This document shows, one piece after another, positions 41,241 to 52,438 of a stretch of DNA of 64,000 nucleotides. Made by a program: the position numbers and the translations under genes. Source of the stretch: Isoetes taiwanensis. Taxonomy: Eukaryota > Streptophyta > Lycopodiopsida > Isoetales > Isoetaceae. The notes beneath the pieces are model-generated. The model did no database searches and was not told the origin of the DNA. It saw nothing but the letters and a program-made list of their open reading frames with translations. The stretch is taken from contig JAJEKV010000032.1 of assembly GCA_021234155.1 (NCBI GenBank), positions 10,114,099-10,178,098 on the forward strand, read 5' to 3'. Position 1 is the first letter of the stretch, and every line of letters begins with the position of its first letter.

Positions 41241-42377
41241 TGAGCATTGGTGACTATCAACTGCATATGCAATTCTTTTGAGTACATTACCTCTATTTGG
41301 CTTGCAAACCATAGTCTATTACATGTGTCACATTTGTGTATTGGCATGTCCATTGACCACCTATTGAATTTTTTGGAAAGGCCATGCACATCTATTATCG
41401 CTTTCGAACATTCTAGTGCGATTTTCAGAGCTCTTTTACCACAAGGATCATTTTATAAGTTGCTTGCATGCCTTACCACACACCTTGGGTTGCACTGAAC
41501 ATGAGGGTACATTTGAAGAAATTCCTTAGCTCGGTATGTCAATGATAAATTCATATATTAGAGGTCACCCCAAAATTCTTGCAAAACAATTGTATCCGTA
41601 AGGTTCCAACAACTCCTATTTAGATGACCCAACCCAAATCATCCATATAAGTATTATCCACATTATGGATTATGCTACTTGAAGCAGAAGTGTATGGTGT
41701 TACATGTGCAATTACATCAGTGCCTGCTTCTTGTTGTTTCAATGCGCTAGGTCATTCGCTTTGAGCAGGAGGTGGTGTGGCATTAGTGTTGCTCACTTGG
41801 GTTGATGTTACCAGATCGATTATGTCCAAGCGATTGTGGTCCAACACTCGATAATCCACCAATCCTAGAGATACGTACAATCATGGCCCACGTACACTGT
41901 CCCTGTTATGTACTCTCCTCCGCTTTGCCACATTGTTATATCAAGTACTATTACATACAAAAACGGATGGGTTGGCTAGTATGAATAGCTCCACACAACA
42001 TTTCAATGATAAATTGGCATTATCTACCCTCCTCAACCTCATTGTGTAATGGATAAGAATCCATCTGTAGTGTAATCATAAGACAAGTATTTGTGTAGTA
42101 AATACATATGAATACAACCAATGCATGAAAGTAAAACTGACAATAATAGAAGATAAACGACGTACAAGTTGGGAAAAAAAAAAACCAAAATCCACATTCA
42201 TGTAGTTGTAAAGAAAGCAAGTGAGTATACAAAAATGTGTCGGGTACATGAAACAATTCTCCAAATTACGAACATAATGGGAAATATGGACAATGCAAGA
42301 ATTGTCCATCATTATATAATAGTGACACCCACGTCCAAATGCATACATTCCAATGAAGAAGCATCGAAAGCAAGCAG
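41241..42377. other. Unassigned DNA
   Basis: No gene recognised on either strand; short frames only. It may continue the relic noted at 42378-42900. Confidence 0.25.
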
Positions 42378-42900
42378 TCAATGTGTCGACAAGCTGGGAA
42401 AGAGCAAGACGCTTGTCAATCGGATTTCCCTCACTGGTTCAGTCATGTACTTCAAAAAGTGACACAACCTACTATGTTCGTGTTGCACGACTTCATCACC
42501 CAACTCGACCATGAAGGAGTGCCCCAATGCAAAATCTGCCAAGTAGAAGATCAACCATGCAGCCTCAATTTCATCAAATTGTTTGCTCGCCACTGTTAGG
42601 CCTTCATTGCCCCCCCCAAAAAAAATGTTGGATGCATTCAAGGTGCTGCAACCTTTGCTTTTCAATTGAATATTTGTTCATGGGGTGAATATTATCATAT
42701 TGCATGTCGTACACCGGAACTACACCAAGACTTTGAATTTGCCCCAATTAGAAATGCCAATGTAAATGCAACCATGAGTATCTTTGTAGTGAAGTAAAAT
42801 ATTCTGATCATGCAAATCCATGTGCAACTTTTCGTCATTGTGGGCTCTTCTCAAGGCGCTGCATAGCAAAAGTGTTCTTATGAGTCAGTAGTAGCTCATA
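42378..42900 (-). pseudogene. Possible protein-kinase-like relic
   Basis: Minus-strand text around 42885-42770 reads LHMDLHDQNILLHYKDTHGC followed by IYIGISNWGKF. The first resembles a kinase catalytic loop (H-x-D-x-x-x-x-N) and the second the magnesium-binding loop with NWG for DFG. After stops and shifts, 42665-42378 reads AWLIFYLADFALGHSFMVEL and ends FLKYMTEPVREIRLTSVLL, which could be a C-lobe. The match is by motif only, and no N-lobe is convincing. It could be a host pseudogene or a fragment caught by a transposon. Confidence 0.35.
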
Positions 42901-43884
42901 AACAGATCCTGCATTCTAAAATGGAGTTATAACAACATGGTGCTTCAGTTATACGAATGGCACGTATAATACCACCATGGTTGATTTGGATGGCACACTT
43001 TCTTAAGTTCTGAATGATTTCACCAGTAACAACCTTTTTGTCCCGCTTTCTAGCGGTTTATGGGCGTACATACTTCGCACAATACCTTTTCTTCGCGTCA
43101 AACACCGATCCTAAAATGTCACAACTCTACATTCCAAAAGGATTTGACGATGACTCCACTCTTCGGACTACTTGAGATGGATCAACATGCGCAAACCATG
43201 TTGTTGTACATTTTGGCCTTTTACGTTTCAAACACAGCAATTACGCATCTGCCTCCACATTTACATGCAATTTTTCCCTTCTTTTCCTCCTTGAATTCCA
43301 TGCCTCATCCCACATCCTCCTACTTAAGAATGCAACCACTGGCTTTCCGTACCCGTCAAACTCTCAAGGCTATGCTTCGACGACTTCAAGAAGCGAACAC
43401 AAACCATTGCAATTAGATCTTCTCTTACACAACCTAATCTCCCATACGTCCTGCTTCTTTTCTTTCTCACTTCATTGGAAGATGACCCGTCACATTCAGG
43501 ACCCCACAATCATTCATGCGTGATTCTAAACCAAACATCTTCAACATTGAACCTTCCAAACCCCACCATTAAACAAGCTCTCACCATTTCTTCTAACAAA
43601 TAAAACTGGAATATTCATATGATAGCAACACGTGGGAAAACACATCTCTGAAACTCCAACATTTGATTTCATACACTCTAATGAATTCTCTAAGCTCCTC
43701 ATATTCACCATGGGACTAGAGCCCTCTCTTCATCTTCCTCAAATTGTCGCCGCAGCAACAAGCTCTCATGCTTCACTTTAATCCTGCAATTGGTAGACGA
43801 CAACATACTCTCCAGTGCAACATACTCTCCAGTTCATTGGCCTTAAATACATTACAAGTTTTAATTAATGCAATCATGTCGTAT
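42901..43884. other. Unassigned DNA before repeat R
   Basis: No gene recognised. The minus frame 43324-43509 is Arg/Lys-rich and short. CAACATACTCTCCAGT is repeated twice at about 43802 and 43818. Confidence 0.25.
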
Positions 43885-43968
43885 GATACGAACTTGTAAT
43901 CTTCAGAGTGATTCTGCAAAACCATCATAAAAAAATAAGACAAATAGACTCAAATCCACCCCTTAAGG

Positions 43969-43985
43969 AAGGAAGGAAGGAAGAA
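43969..43985 (-). repeat. (TTCC)n LINE tail
   Basis: About four units; the 3' tail of LINE-E on its own strand, directly after the TTAAAAATTTC end of the 3' UTR. Confidence 0.8.
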
Positions 43986-44164
43986 ATTTTTAACGTCCAC
44001 GGAACCCAATCGGGTTATGGGACCAGAACAAACAAAGGGGGCATAAGCCCTAACAGAACAGAGGCCCGAAGCCCAAAAAACAGAACAGAACATGGGGTCT
44101 AAGCCCCGTTACAACACACAAATAAAGGAAACTGAACCAACCCAAAAAAACAAGGAGCCCGTGG

Positions 44165-45123
44165 CTATGCCAAAACTGTCCAGGGATCAGCAGGCCACTG
44201 ATCCCGAATGATAGCCTGGCCTCCCCTATACACTGCCCATTTCCGTTGTAGGCGAGCCTCGCGCACTCGACATAGCTCTTCTTTCCGCCTGCAAAGCTGT
44301 GCTGGGGTCAAATCTTCCTGAACAGAGAAGGTGGTTCCCTTCAAATGATTGCCATGCCGTAAGATGTGATACACTGGAAAGAGCATCCCGAAAACGTAAC
44401 CAAGAGATGATGGGGCGGTCGGGTCGTTGTTGCTCCAACCCGGCCGGGCGAAAGGATATTTGCGTCGGCGGTATGTGCATCACCGACCGAAAAAAGAGGC
44501 CTCATCTATTCCAGAAAGGGCAAAAGCGAAGTTACCCGCCCTTTCGCACCTACAATACGCAAAGTAAGGGTCGATGGATGTTCTGTGGCCCTACCAAACT
44601 CGGAAGGCGGGACCTCGGCATGGGCAGTGGGCAACAAATCGCAAGTGGAGGTATGGCGGGTATTGAAACCGGGTTCATCAGTCCATGCATAGCATCGGCC
44701 GCAGCATAGCACTCACATGGTAAGCGAGGGGCCCCGTGCTAGAGGTTGGTGAAACATTATTGTGGAAATTTATCGAAATGCGGCCCCGCAGAATCGAAAG
44801 CAATAACTCAAGAAGTTGTACCCCGTCTTCTAGTGGCAACACAAGCAGATGTCTCGCGTGAGAATAATAGAGCGGACCGTGTGGATCCCGGCAAGCATTT
44901 TTAAGGCAACATCGAGCTGAGCATCAATCCTGCCCAAGGCCGCAGCTAAAGATGCACCGGAAGGATGGGTCAGGATGGGACGCTGGGGCCCAAAGAAGGG
45001 GGCTGCCTGAAGGTATGGCTCAATTGTGGGGTCATAGGGTTTGTCAGAGCCTGACGCAGGTGCGTGAATCAGATTTTTTAATTTGCGGGTCTCCCTAGCC
45101 ATGCGCTTAATCTTCCGGGTCAT
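44165..45123 (-). pseudogene. LINE ORF1 (LINE-E), shifted
   Basis: The N-terminal part (45123-44830) starts MTRKIKRMARETRKLKNLIH and includes SLAAALGRIDAQLDVALKML, a likely coiled coil. The C-terminal part (44386-44165) reads MLFPVYHILRHGNHLKG and EDLTPAQLCRRKEELCRVRE. The last matches the LINE-F ORF1 end (DPDLTPAQQEARKQEWAKVK) and copy B (PRLTPAQQEDRSARSWPKLK). Stops and shifts separate the two parts (for example near 44709). Known function of this protein class: RNA binding and chaperoning of LINE RNA. Confidence 0.65.
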
Positions 45124-47076
45124 GCTGACGCTTTACTAGGCCGTAAGTGAGGAGAGGAAGGACAAACACTTGGGGAGCACAGACCAAGGTAAATCAAAGA
45201 ACAACAGAAACCAACAAAGATGAGCAAGAGCGACAATTGGCGGACTAGATTAATGTGTCGGCAAGAAATGAAATGTGTAATGGAAAGAGAAAGAAAAACA
45301 CGAATAGATGGGATAAGACCCAACAAAGCACACCTGTGGACACTGGCAGAAAGGGATTCGACGGTTGTCTGTGCCGTGGGAAACCCCAGAAGCCTTGAAT
45401 ACTGGAAGCAGAGAGGTGCTTGGATACTTGGCCCAAGCCAAATTGAGGGCAGACTAGGTTAATCGGCCAGCCATGGTGAGGCAGAACCAATCACGCATGC
45501 CATATCATAGCCCCCGCCTCGCAAAGAAACCAACCGAAGTCAAACTGTTTTTTGTCTTTCTTTGTCGCGAGATCCGGTTTTTGGTGCCGATGTGCCTACA
45601 CCGTGCCGCCGTGATTGGTGCCGACTCGGACGCTTATGTGACGCCGAAGGAGATAACCCGAGCCTTGCTATCGGGTAGCCCGAAGCTCGAGCCAAGCGGG
45701 ATCAAGACAAAGGTTTTTGGGCAAAACTTCAACAACCCATGCTGGCCGATGCCGTAGCTGTGATCTGTGTTGGAGCCCCTGATGACCTGCGGAAGCGAAA
45801 TCAATCCAATCCTATCCTATTTGTTGCTGCTTCGTGCTTTTCCCCCTGGCCACTCTACATGGGGTCGCTAGTCCGGCCTCTGGCGCTAGGCGGTGGCGCT
45901 AGAAGGGGGGGAAGGAGGGAAGGAGCTTTCTGCAGTGCAATATACATTTATCACCACCCAATCGGGCTATCCAGAGCAAGCAATTCACGAATTCAAGGAA
46001 AGATCTGGCCTTAAGATTAGCTTAGGCAAGGTTTTGGATAATCACAAAATACTGAAGGATTCTTCAATCATTTAGATATCAGCACCAAAGATCAGGCTAC
46101 AGATTCAGGTAGGACTAAGGATTTGGCGCCTATTGTGGAAGATTAAATGGTAATTGAGATCTCCTGAACTGGGTCAGAATTCCAGCGCTTGGTTGGAATC
46201 TTTGCCTGCTGTTGTCCATAGTTTACTGTAGCCATCTGCCTTGTTAGTCCAAAAACCACTGTTCAAAGCCTAAGTATTGATCTTAGATCTGATCGCGGTC
46301 CTAGCTCCCTCTTTATCACAGATACTCTTAAATTGAAGTCCTTTTCCTTCGTTGCCTCCTATATACAGGTTGGACTTTTCTTAAAGGTTTGATGCCTCTT
46401 TTTTTATAAAAAGATATTTGCCTTTTTATTTTATTCGAATCTTAAATGGGTTATTAATAAGCCAAGGCCTTAACTAATAATAAGGTTTAACCTCTTAAGA
46501 TACTATTCACTAGGAGTTTGGGCTCCATAATTTTAACTTTCTTTCTCATTTTCTTGCTCCCATAGCCACTCCCTCGAGCACCACTATAATAATTCTGCCC
46601 CTTCTCGGGATTGATCGTCCTCGATCAAGGAATTATATGGCAAATTTAATACAATCAAGTCCATGGTTGCAACCTTGATTGAGTCCACAATCAGAAATAA
46701 ACAAGTCCAGCCCTTTAGGATACAGCCCTTGAAGGCTAAAAATTTATCTAGTATGCTGCAGACATAATTTGTCTCAAGGAATATTACTATAAATGCAATA
46801 ACACAAGAAGTTTTAACTTTACAAAATAGAATGAGGAGACAAACACCTTAAAATCCTTTAAGGCAACAAAATACAAATATTCAAAATTTGGCTTTTGGTT
46901 TGGAAGGAAAGTGTCGGTTAAAAGGTAATTCAATATAACCACTTGAGAACACGCCCCAACAACAAACCAAATCTGGGAAAGTTTTAAAAAAAATAGCAAT
47001 TTAACAAACCACTAGATTTTAACAATCCAACTTTAAAGTTTAGGCTTTATGATTAGCGTAGGAAATGGCCCGGATT

Positions 47077-47425
47077 CCCAAAACTTGCAAGATTCTTCAC
47101 ATCTTCTTTTTCTAGTTTTTGAACCGTGGAATAAAGATTTATAGTTTTGAATCCAAAATCTAGGTAGATTAATTTAGAAGCTTAATAAATACATTCAGTT
47201 AGTCAGAACATGTGGACGAAGCATGAATCCTTGCTATAAATTTTATTTAAATAGAGTTTAGAATTGAAGAGTTGAGAAACTAGAAAAAGAAGATTTGAAG
47301 AAACTTGCATGTTTCCAGAATCATGACCATTTCCATAGCAAGGATTCAGACTTTGTCCACAGGTTCTGACTGATTGAATGTATCTAGTAAGCTTCTAAAT
47401 TAATCCACCTGGATTCTGGAATTCA
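47077..47425. repeat. Two interlocked inverted repeats
   Basis: Pair 1: CTTGCAAGATTCTTCACATC... at 47083 with its complement around 47275-47312 (AGAAAAAGAAGATTTGAAGA). Pair 2: TAGGTAGATTAATTTAGAAG...TCCTTGCTA (47161-47240) with TAGCAAGGATTCAGACTTTG...CTAAATTAATCCACCTGG (47337-47412). The order is 1-2-1'-2', so the arms cross rather than nest. Confidence 0.7.
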
Positions 47426-47505
47426 AAGGTATAATAATAATAATAATAATAATATATTTATCACGCCCACAATGGACCTCAAGGGTCATGGAGCGACACG
47501 TACAA

Positions 47506-49112
47506 TTACTGAGTTTTCAAAAGGAACTCTCTGTGTGAATCAACAGATTTAATGAAGTTCCCTAATATCATGAAGTCTAAACCCCATAATGACTGAAAGT
47601 CGGATACGTCTATGTGGAATTGATGCCTAATATCATCATATGATGGGCACACCAGCAGGACATGATTCTCATCTTCTACCTGTCTTAGATCACAAAACGT
47701 GCATACTCGTTCATCCCTAGGAACCTGAGACCATCTTCCAGTTTCTACCTTTAATTTGTGCGAACTGGTCCTATATCTGGCTATCCAATGTCTCAAGTTT
47801 TTCGGAATAGAAGCGTGTAAATAGCTCTGATCCGAGTATGTAAGCATTGGATTGATGTCCGATGAGTATAACATCATTCTCGATCCCTTATTTTCCCAGA
47901 GCTTATTTATAGCACCTGTTTGTACCATGTCACGGACGCCTAACTCTGAAGTCGGCCAATTGGCCTCTGATATGCCCCACCTTTCAGCCCATTTGATAAT
48001 GTCATGGTACCACCCCTTTTCGGCTGAGTCATGCTTGGCCAAGTTAGGGAGTCTATCCTCCTCAAGGCTGCAAATTCTGTTCACAAAATTAAGAGTCTGG
48101 TACAAAGCTTCGGCTTCTAATGGAATCATGCCTGTCTCCGCCAAGAGAATTGCATAAGGTATTTGGTTCTTCACCCCCAATTCTTCTCTGATAAATGTCT
48201 TCATCACAGTCTCCAATTGGGACCACTGCCTACATGATAAGGAAGGCCCCCAAATTGGAGCCCCATATAAAAGTACTGGTTGTACCAGTGTTTTAAACAA
48301 TACCTTTTTCAGGCCCCAATCTGTCAAAGAGGCTTTAAAACATTTCGAAAGCATACTGTACAAAGCAGCTTTTCCACCTGCTGCTCGCTTTTTAATACAT
48401 TCTTTCCATTTATAGTTCGAGGAGATCTCCAAACCAAGATATTTGTAAGTGTCAACAACTTCCAGAGCCTCACCTTTATACATGAAAGTATGTTTTTTCA
48501 CAGTGCCAAGAATCATGACCTTTGATTTCACAAGATTTACCTTCATTTTCTTAGCATCTCAGAATGAAGAAAGATTGTCTAAATGTGATTGCAACCCTTC
48601 TGGCGTGTTTGCTAAAAGCACTACGTCGTCTGCATATAACAATAATTGAATTAGCAAGTTTCCCAGCCAGGTTCCAGCAATACCTTTCTGTTTCAGCCAA
48701 GATTCTAGGTCATCCATATAGATCCCGAATAGGGTAGGGGAAAGCGGGCAACCCTGCCTAACACCTATTGTGCTCTGAACTTCTGTGCTTAGTGATACTT
48801 GGACTATGACTTCTTCTCGACACCGAAACCTGCCGCTCTCGATTCTCTAGGTACTCCAATTTGTTCCAGCCTAGTCCCAAGATCTCTTATTGGCACCATA
48901 TCAAACGCCTTTGAGAAGTCTATAAATGCTAAATACAAAGTTCTTCTGGGAGCTTTGGCCTTATCAATCAAAACCTTCAATGTTAGGATATGATCAAGAG
49001 TGTTATGCTCTTTCCGGAAGCCCGCCTGACATAGTGCCCTTTTGTTGTTTTCTTCAGCCCACTTATTCAACTTCACCTCCAATAAGCCTCCTAAAAGCTT
49101 TGAAAACATCAC
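47506..49112 (-). pseudogene. LINE ORF2, reverse transcriptase part (LINE-F)
   Basis: 49112-48804 has QAGFRKEHNTLDHILTLKVL and FIDFSKAFDMV (catalytic box A), then shifts near 48820. A second frame gives GVRQGCPLSPTLFGIYMDDL and LLYADDVVLLA; a TGA follows at LSSF*DAKKMK. From 48546 the frame is open: KVNLVKSK, VVDTYKYLGLEI and the thumb. The C-terminus has a CCHC-type zinc motif CTFCDLRQVEDENHVLLVC. Stop at 47506. Confidence 0.88.
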
Positions 49113-49871
49113 GGTGACAAGTATTGTTCTATAGTTGCGTGCATCACCACGGTCACCAGATTTATGAATTGAGAGACTTTATTTACTTTCCAAGGCCGAG
49201 GCAATCCTTGTCTTATTTAAAAGATTAAGCGGTTTCAGAATCGCCTCAATTACTTCAGGCCACCCCATTTGAGGAGCTCAATGCTTAACCCATTTAAATC
49301 ATTGCCTTTACCGTTTTTTCATGCTTTTGACTTTTTTTCTTGCACGTCCGTTGGGGTGAATAAATCAGCTTGAACATTTAATGGTGTCATGCCATCACTG
49401 TTCCACATAATACGAGTCTCTAACCAACCGCAATAAAAGCAACGGAGTCTAGGTTACCATATGAGGTCTTCTCAAAAATCTGCTCGTAAAGCTTTTGGAT
49501 GGATATGAAACCAACGGGATAAGGCTTGATTCTTCTCTTTGTAAAACATTCTTTTCTTATGGCGGATTAAGGCTTTGTACCATTTTGGCTTAATCACGCA
49601 CCCTTTTGGAAGGCGATTTACGGCGGTGGCATTGAGTCCCACCAAACTGTTATACAATACGCCTTTATGCCTATCTTTAGTGTATCCAAAGACATCACCG
49701 GCTGCCATGATCAATGTTTGTGTAAGAGTATCGAGTCCTTGTTAACATCACCCGACCAATCCATCCGATCTAGCAGCTCGATAACTTTTTGAAAGGCCTC
49801 ATGTCTACCATAATTGCTTTAATCAGAGGTTTGAAGAAACTGCTGATCGTGGTTGAATGAAACAGTCTAAC

Positions 49872-50651
49872 TCAAAAGATAGTGGAATATGGTGCGATTC
49901 GGGGGAGCTTATCCAAAGAAGATGTAAACTTTTGAACAGAATGTATTGCACTACCAAGAACGTAGTCCACTACACTGGATCCCATTGGAGTGTGACATGT
50001 AAAGACCCAAGTGCCTGGGAAAGCGCATGTGCCATTCAAAATTTTGAGGTTAGTTATGGCGCCTAATTCCAACAAGAACTCACCCATTTTATTCCTTGAA
50101 GTATCTGCAGACCTTCTTGCAAGTTCGATCTCACGGATCTCGGGGAGCTTAAAATCGGATAGATTGTCAAAAGTGATCGTCTGTTGGTCACAGGTTCGAG
50201 CATTAAAGTCCCCAACCAAGATTACTTCCCCTGAGTCTTTGTACATCAAAATGTCTTTGTTGAGATCATGAAACGGATTCTGGGGATCTATATCCTGCCC
50301 ACTATACACTTTCATATGCAAAGGAGCAAAATAACAGGCTGCAAGATGTATTACCTTGCTTTGCTGCGTGATCTTCAGCCAAATGTATTGGTTGAACTTA
50401 TGATTTGATGTTGTTTTTACCACATGTTCAAAACCTTTTCTCAAATATACTGCAATGCCTCCAAAGCCTCTGCCACCGCCAATCTCTTTCTCATTCCAGA
50501 CATGGTTTAACAGTGCAAATTCGTTCAGACATGGAAGTGGGCGGCTTTGATGCTCCCAAGTTTCTGCAAAGATCAGCAAGTCAAAATTCTGCCACATCTC
50601 TAACACAGCATCCATTTTTGCCTGCATTAATCCGTGAACATTCCAGTACAT
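49872..50651 (-). CDS. LINE ORF2, endonuclease part (LINE-F)
   Basis: 259 codons: MYWNVHGLMQAKMDAVLEMW, then LIFAETWE (the catalytic Glu), VGDFNARTCDQ and MGSSVVDYVLGS. The expected SDH motif after SSVVDYVL is lost at a shift near 49872 (ending SLDKLPRIAPYSTIF). ORF2 continues in other frames toward the reverse transcriptase, with a linker visible at 49714-49472. Confidence 0.85.
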   Translation of the reverse strand: MYWNVHGLMQAKMDAVLEMWQNFDLLIFAETWEHQSRPLPCLNEFALLNHVWNEKEIGGGRGFGGIAVYLRKGFEHVVKTTSNHKFNQYIWLKITQQSKVIHLAACYFAPLHMKVYSGQDIDPQNPFHDLNKDILMYKDSGEVILVGDFNARTCDQQTITFDNLSDFKLPEIREIELARRSADTSRNKMGEFLLELGAITNLKILNGTCAFPGTWVFTCHTPMGSSVVDYVLGSAIHSVQKFTSSLDKLPRIAPYSTIF

Positions 50652-50672
50652 AACCCTTAAGGTCCGAAGACC

Positions 50673-51209
50673 CTATGTTTTCTTCCTTTTGGTAATGATG
50701 GCCTTACCGTTCATGTCAAGATATGCGATGAAACCATCATCTCTTGCTACTTTGACCTTTGCCCATTCCTGTTTTCTTGCTTCTTGTTGAGCTGGTGTCA
50801 AGTCTGGATCAAGCCAGATTCTGTGGCCTTTGAGCGCAGATCGATTTTGCAACACTCTGTCCCTTGCTTCAACTGACCTGAATTTGATCAGAATGGGTCT
50901 CTGATTGCTTCCTGGTTTCCCCAATCTCCTACATAGCGCGTACTGAGGTTCGTGAAGATGCATAGTATCCTTGAAAAATTTATCAACAACTTCAGTTACA
51001 TCTTCAGCCTCATGTTCTAAAAGACCAGAAATCTTCAAATTCCGAGCTCTGGCCTGTTGTTCAGATTTTTCAGAGGAGACTTGCTCCTCGTGCAATGACA
51101 TTTGCTCTCGGGTGGCTTGCGCTACCAGATCAACCAATTTCGTTTGCATCTCAGAGACTGCAATTAGGTCTGGAGCCCTACCTTCCTGTTTGGAGAGGGC
51201 CTCTTTCAA
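50673..51209 (-). CDS. LINE ORF1 protein (LINE-F)
   Basis: 178-codon open frame. Residues about 15-55 are heptad-rich (EMQTKLVDLVAQATREQ), a probable coiled coil for multimerisation. Residues about 60-130 resemble the L1 ORF1 RRM domain (RARNLKISGLLEHEAEDVTE; YALCRRLGKPGSNQRPILIK). The C-terminal domain is LDPDLTPAQQEARKQEWAKV. It ends in KRKKT and stops 22 bases before the ORF2 ATG. The known role of this class is RNA binding and chaperoning. Apparently undamaged, though the true ATG could lie upstream. Unusual to find beside a non-L1-like ORF2 in a plant. Confidence 0.8.
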   Translation of the reverse strand: MKEALSKQEGRAPDLIAVSEMQTKLVDLVAQATREQMSLHEEQVSSEKSEQQARARNLKISGLLEHEAEDVTEVVDKFFKDTMHLHEPQYALCRRLGKPGSNQRPILIKFRSVEARDRVLQNRSALKGHRIWLDPDLTPAQQEARKQEWAKVKVARDDGFIAYLDMNGKAIITKRKKT

Positions 51210-51274
51210 TTCCGCATTTCAATTCCGTATAAATCTCTATTCCACAGTTCTCAAAGAAACCGAAACCGTGCTCT

Positions 51275-52250
51275 AACAACAATTTGATACGAACTTGTGA
51301 TCTCTAGAGTGATCCTGCAAAACTATCGTCAGAAAATAAGACACATAAACTCACATCCACCCCTTAAGGGCAAAGCTCACCACCCAACCGGGCTATCCAG
51401 AACAAGAGAATCTCCGAGAAAGACTGAATTTATGGAATATGAAAGGCTTAAGGGACAACAATTTAACCGCTAGAGAATCCTCAATCTAGCCAATTCATGA
51501 ATTCAAGGAAAGATCTGGGCTTAAGATTAGCTTAAGCAAGATTTTGGGTGATCACAAAATACTGAAGGATTCTTCGATCATTGAGATATCAACACCAAAG
51601 ATCAGGCTGAGGATTCAGGCAAGACTAAGGATTTGGCGTCTGTTGTGGAGGATTAGATGGTAATGGAGATCTCTTGAGTTGGGCCAGAGTTCCTGCACTT
51701 GATTGGAATCATTGCCTGCTGTTGTCCACGGTTTACTGTAGCCATCTGCCTTGTTAGTCCATAAACCACTGTTCAAAGCCGAAGTGTTGATCCTATATCT
51801 GATCGCTGTCCCGGCTCCCCTTTTGTCACATATATCCTTAAATTGAAGTTTGCTGCCTCCTTTTTGTTGCCTCCTATATACAGGTCGGACCTTTACTTAA
51901 AGGTTCGATGCCCCTTTCTTTATAAAAAGATATTTGCCTTAAAAAGGCAAATGTCTTTTTATAAAGAGCTACAATGATACGGTGGTGCTCGGGGGAGTGG
52001 TTATGGGAGAAAGAGAAAGAAAGTTAAAATTATGGAGCCCAAACTCCTAATGAGTAGTATCTAAAGAGGTCACACCTTATTATTAGTTAAGGCCTTGGCT
52101 TGTTAATACCCATTTGAGGTTCGAGCATTGGCTTATTAATAACCCATTTGAGGTTTGAATGTTCGAACCTCAAATGGGTTATTAACAAGCCAAGGCCTTA
52201 ACTAATAATAAGGTGTGACCTCTTAAGATACTACTCATTAGGAGCACATA
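51275..52250 (+). repeat. Repeat R, copy 2
   Basis: Intact counterpart of copy 1 at 51275-51940, including CTGTAGCCATCTGCCTTGTTAG and the T-rich TTTATAAAAAGATATTTGCC. It ends in two inverted repeats (separate entry). No coding frame. Confidence 0.75.
51918..52244. repeat. Two hairpins at the end of repeat R copy 2
   Basis: Hairpin 1: CTTTATAAAAAGATATTTGC... (51918-51940) with its complement to 51966, near perfect. Hairpin 2: CTCCTAATGAGTAGTATCTA... (52044-52125) with ...TAGATACTACTCATTAGGAG-like text (52165-52244), about 80-bp arms. Copy 1 contains only one orientation of the hairpin 2 arm (near 46440-46520), so copy 2 has an extra inverted duplicate. Confidence 0.8.
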
Positions 52251-52438
52251 CTGGATCCAACGACGTCCATACAATTCCATCCTCTTCAAATATATTTTCA
52301 AACACCTTTCTTGCATCCTCCACTTAAAAAATTTTCCATACATATACACATGCCCAAACCAACAACAATGTCTGTTTTATCTCCTAAATCTAAATTCCAC
52401 ACATGCACACACATACCAACAACTAAACTTCAAATTCA

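Larger units (their letters stand above)
43969..45940 (-). mobile_element. ORF1-only LINE derivative (LINE-E)
   Basis: About 1.97-kb minus-strand insertion in repeat R. On its own strand it has a GC-rich leader, ORF1 text ending in the C-terminal domain shared with the other second-type LINEs, then at once a LINE 3' UTR ending GTGGACGTTAAAAATTTC and a (TTCC)n tail at 43969-43985. There is no endonuclease or reverse transcriptase. This is the layout of mammalian HAL1. The right boundary is approximate. Confidence 0.65.
43885..46580 (+). repeat. Repeat R, copy 1, split by LINE-E
   Basis: The first piece (43885-43968) begins at GTATGATACGAACTTGTAAT and ends CCACCCCTTAAGG. The second (about 45940-46580) begins CACCACCCAATCGGGCTATC. 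Together they parallel copy 2 at 51275-51940 (GATACGAACTTGTGATCT ... CCACCCCTTAAGG directly followed by ...CACCACCCAACCGGGCTATC). No coding frame. Class unknown; possibly an LTR or leader of an undescribed element. Confidence 0.75.
47430..51272 (-). mobile_element. Second-type LINE with ORF1 and ORF2 (LINE-F)
   Basis: Minus-strand LINE between the two copies of repeat R. ORF1 is 51209-50673 and ORF2 50651-47506 (broken). The 3' end has a small hairpin (GACCCTTGAGGTC), then GTGGGCGTGATAAA and a (TTA)n tail at 47430-47455. The endonuclease and reverse transcriptase are not of the plant L1 type seen at 14-29 kb. The 5' edge is placed where repeat R copy 2 begins. Confidence 0.82.
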
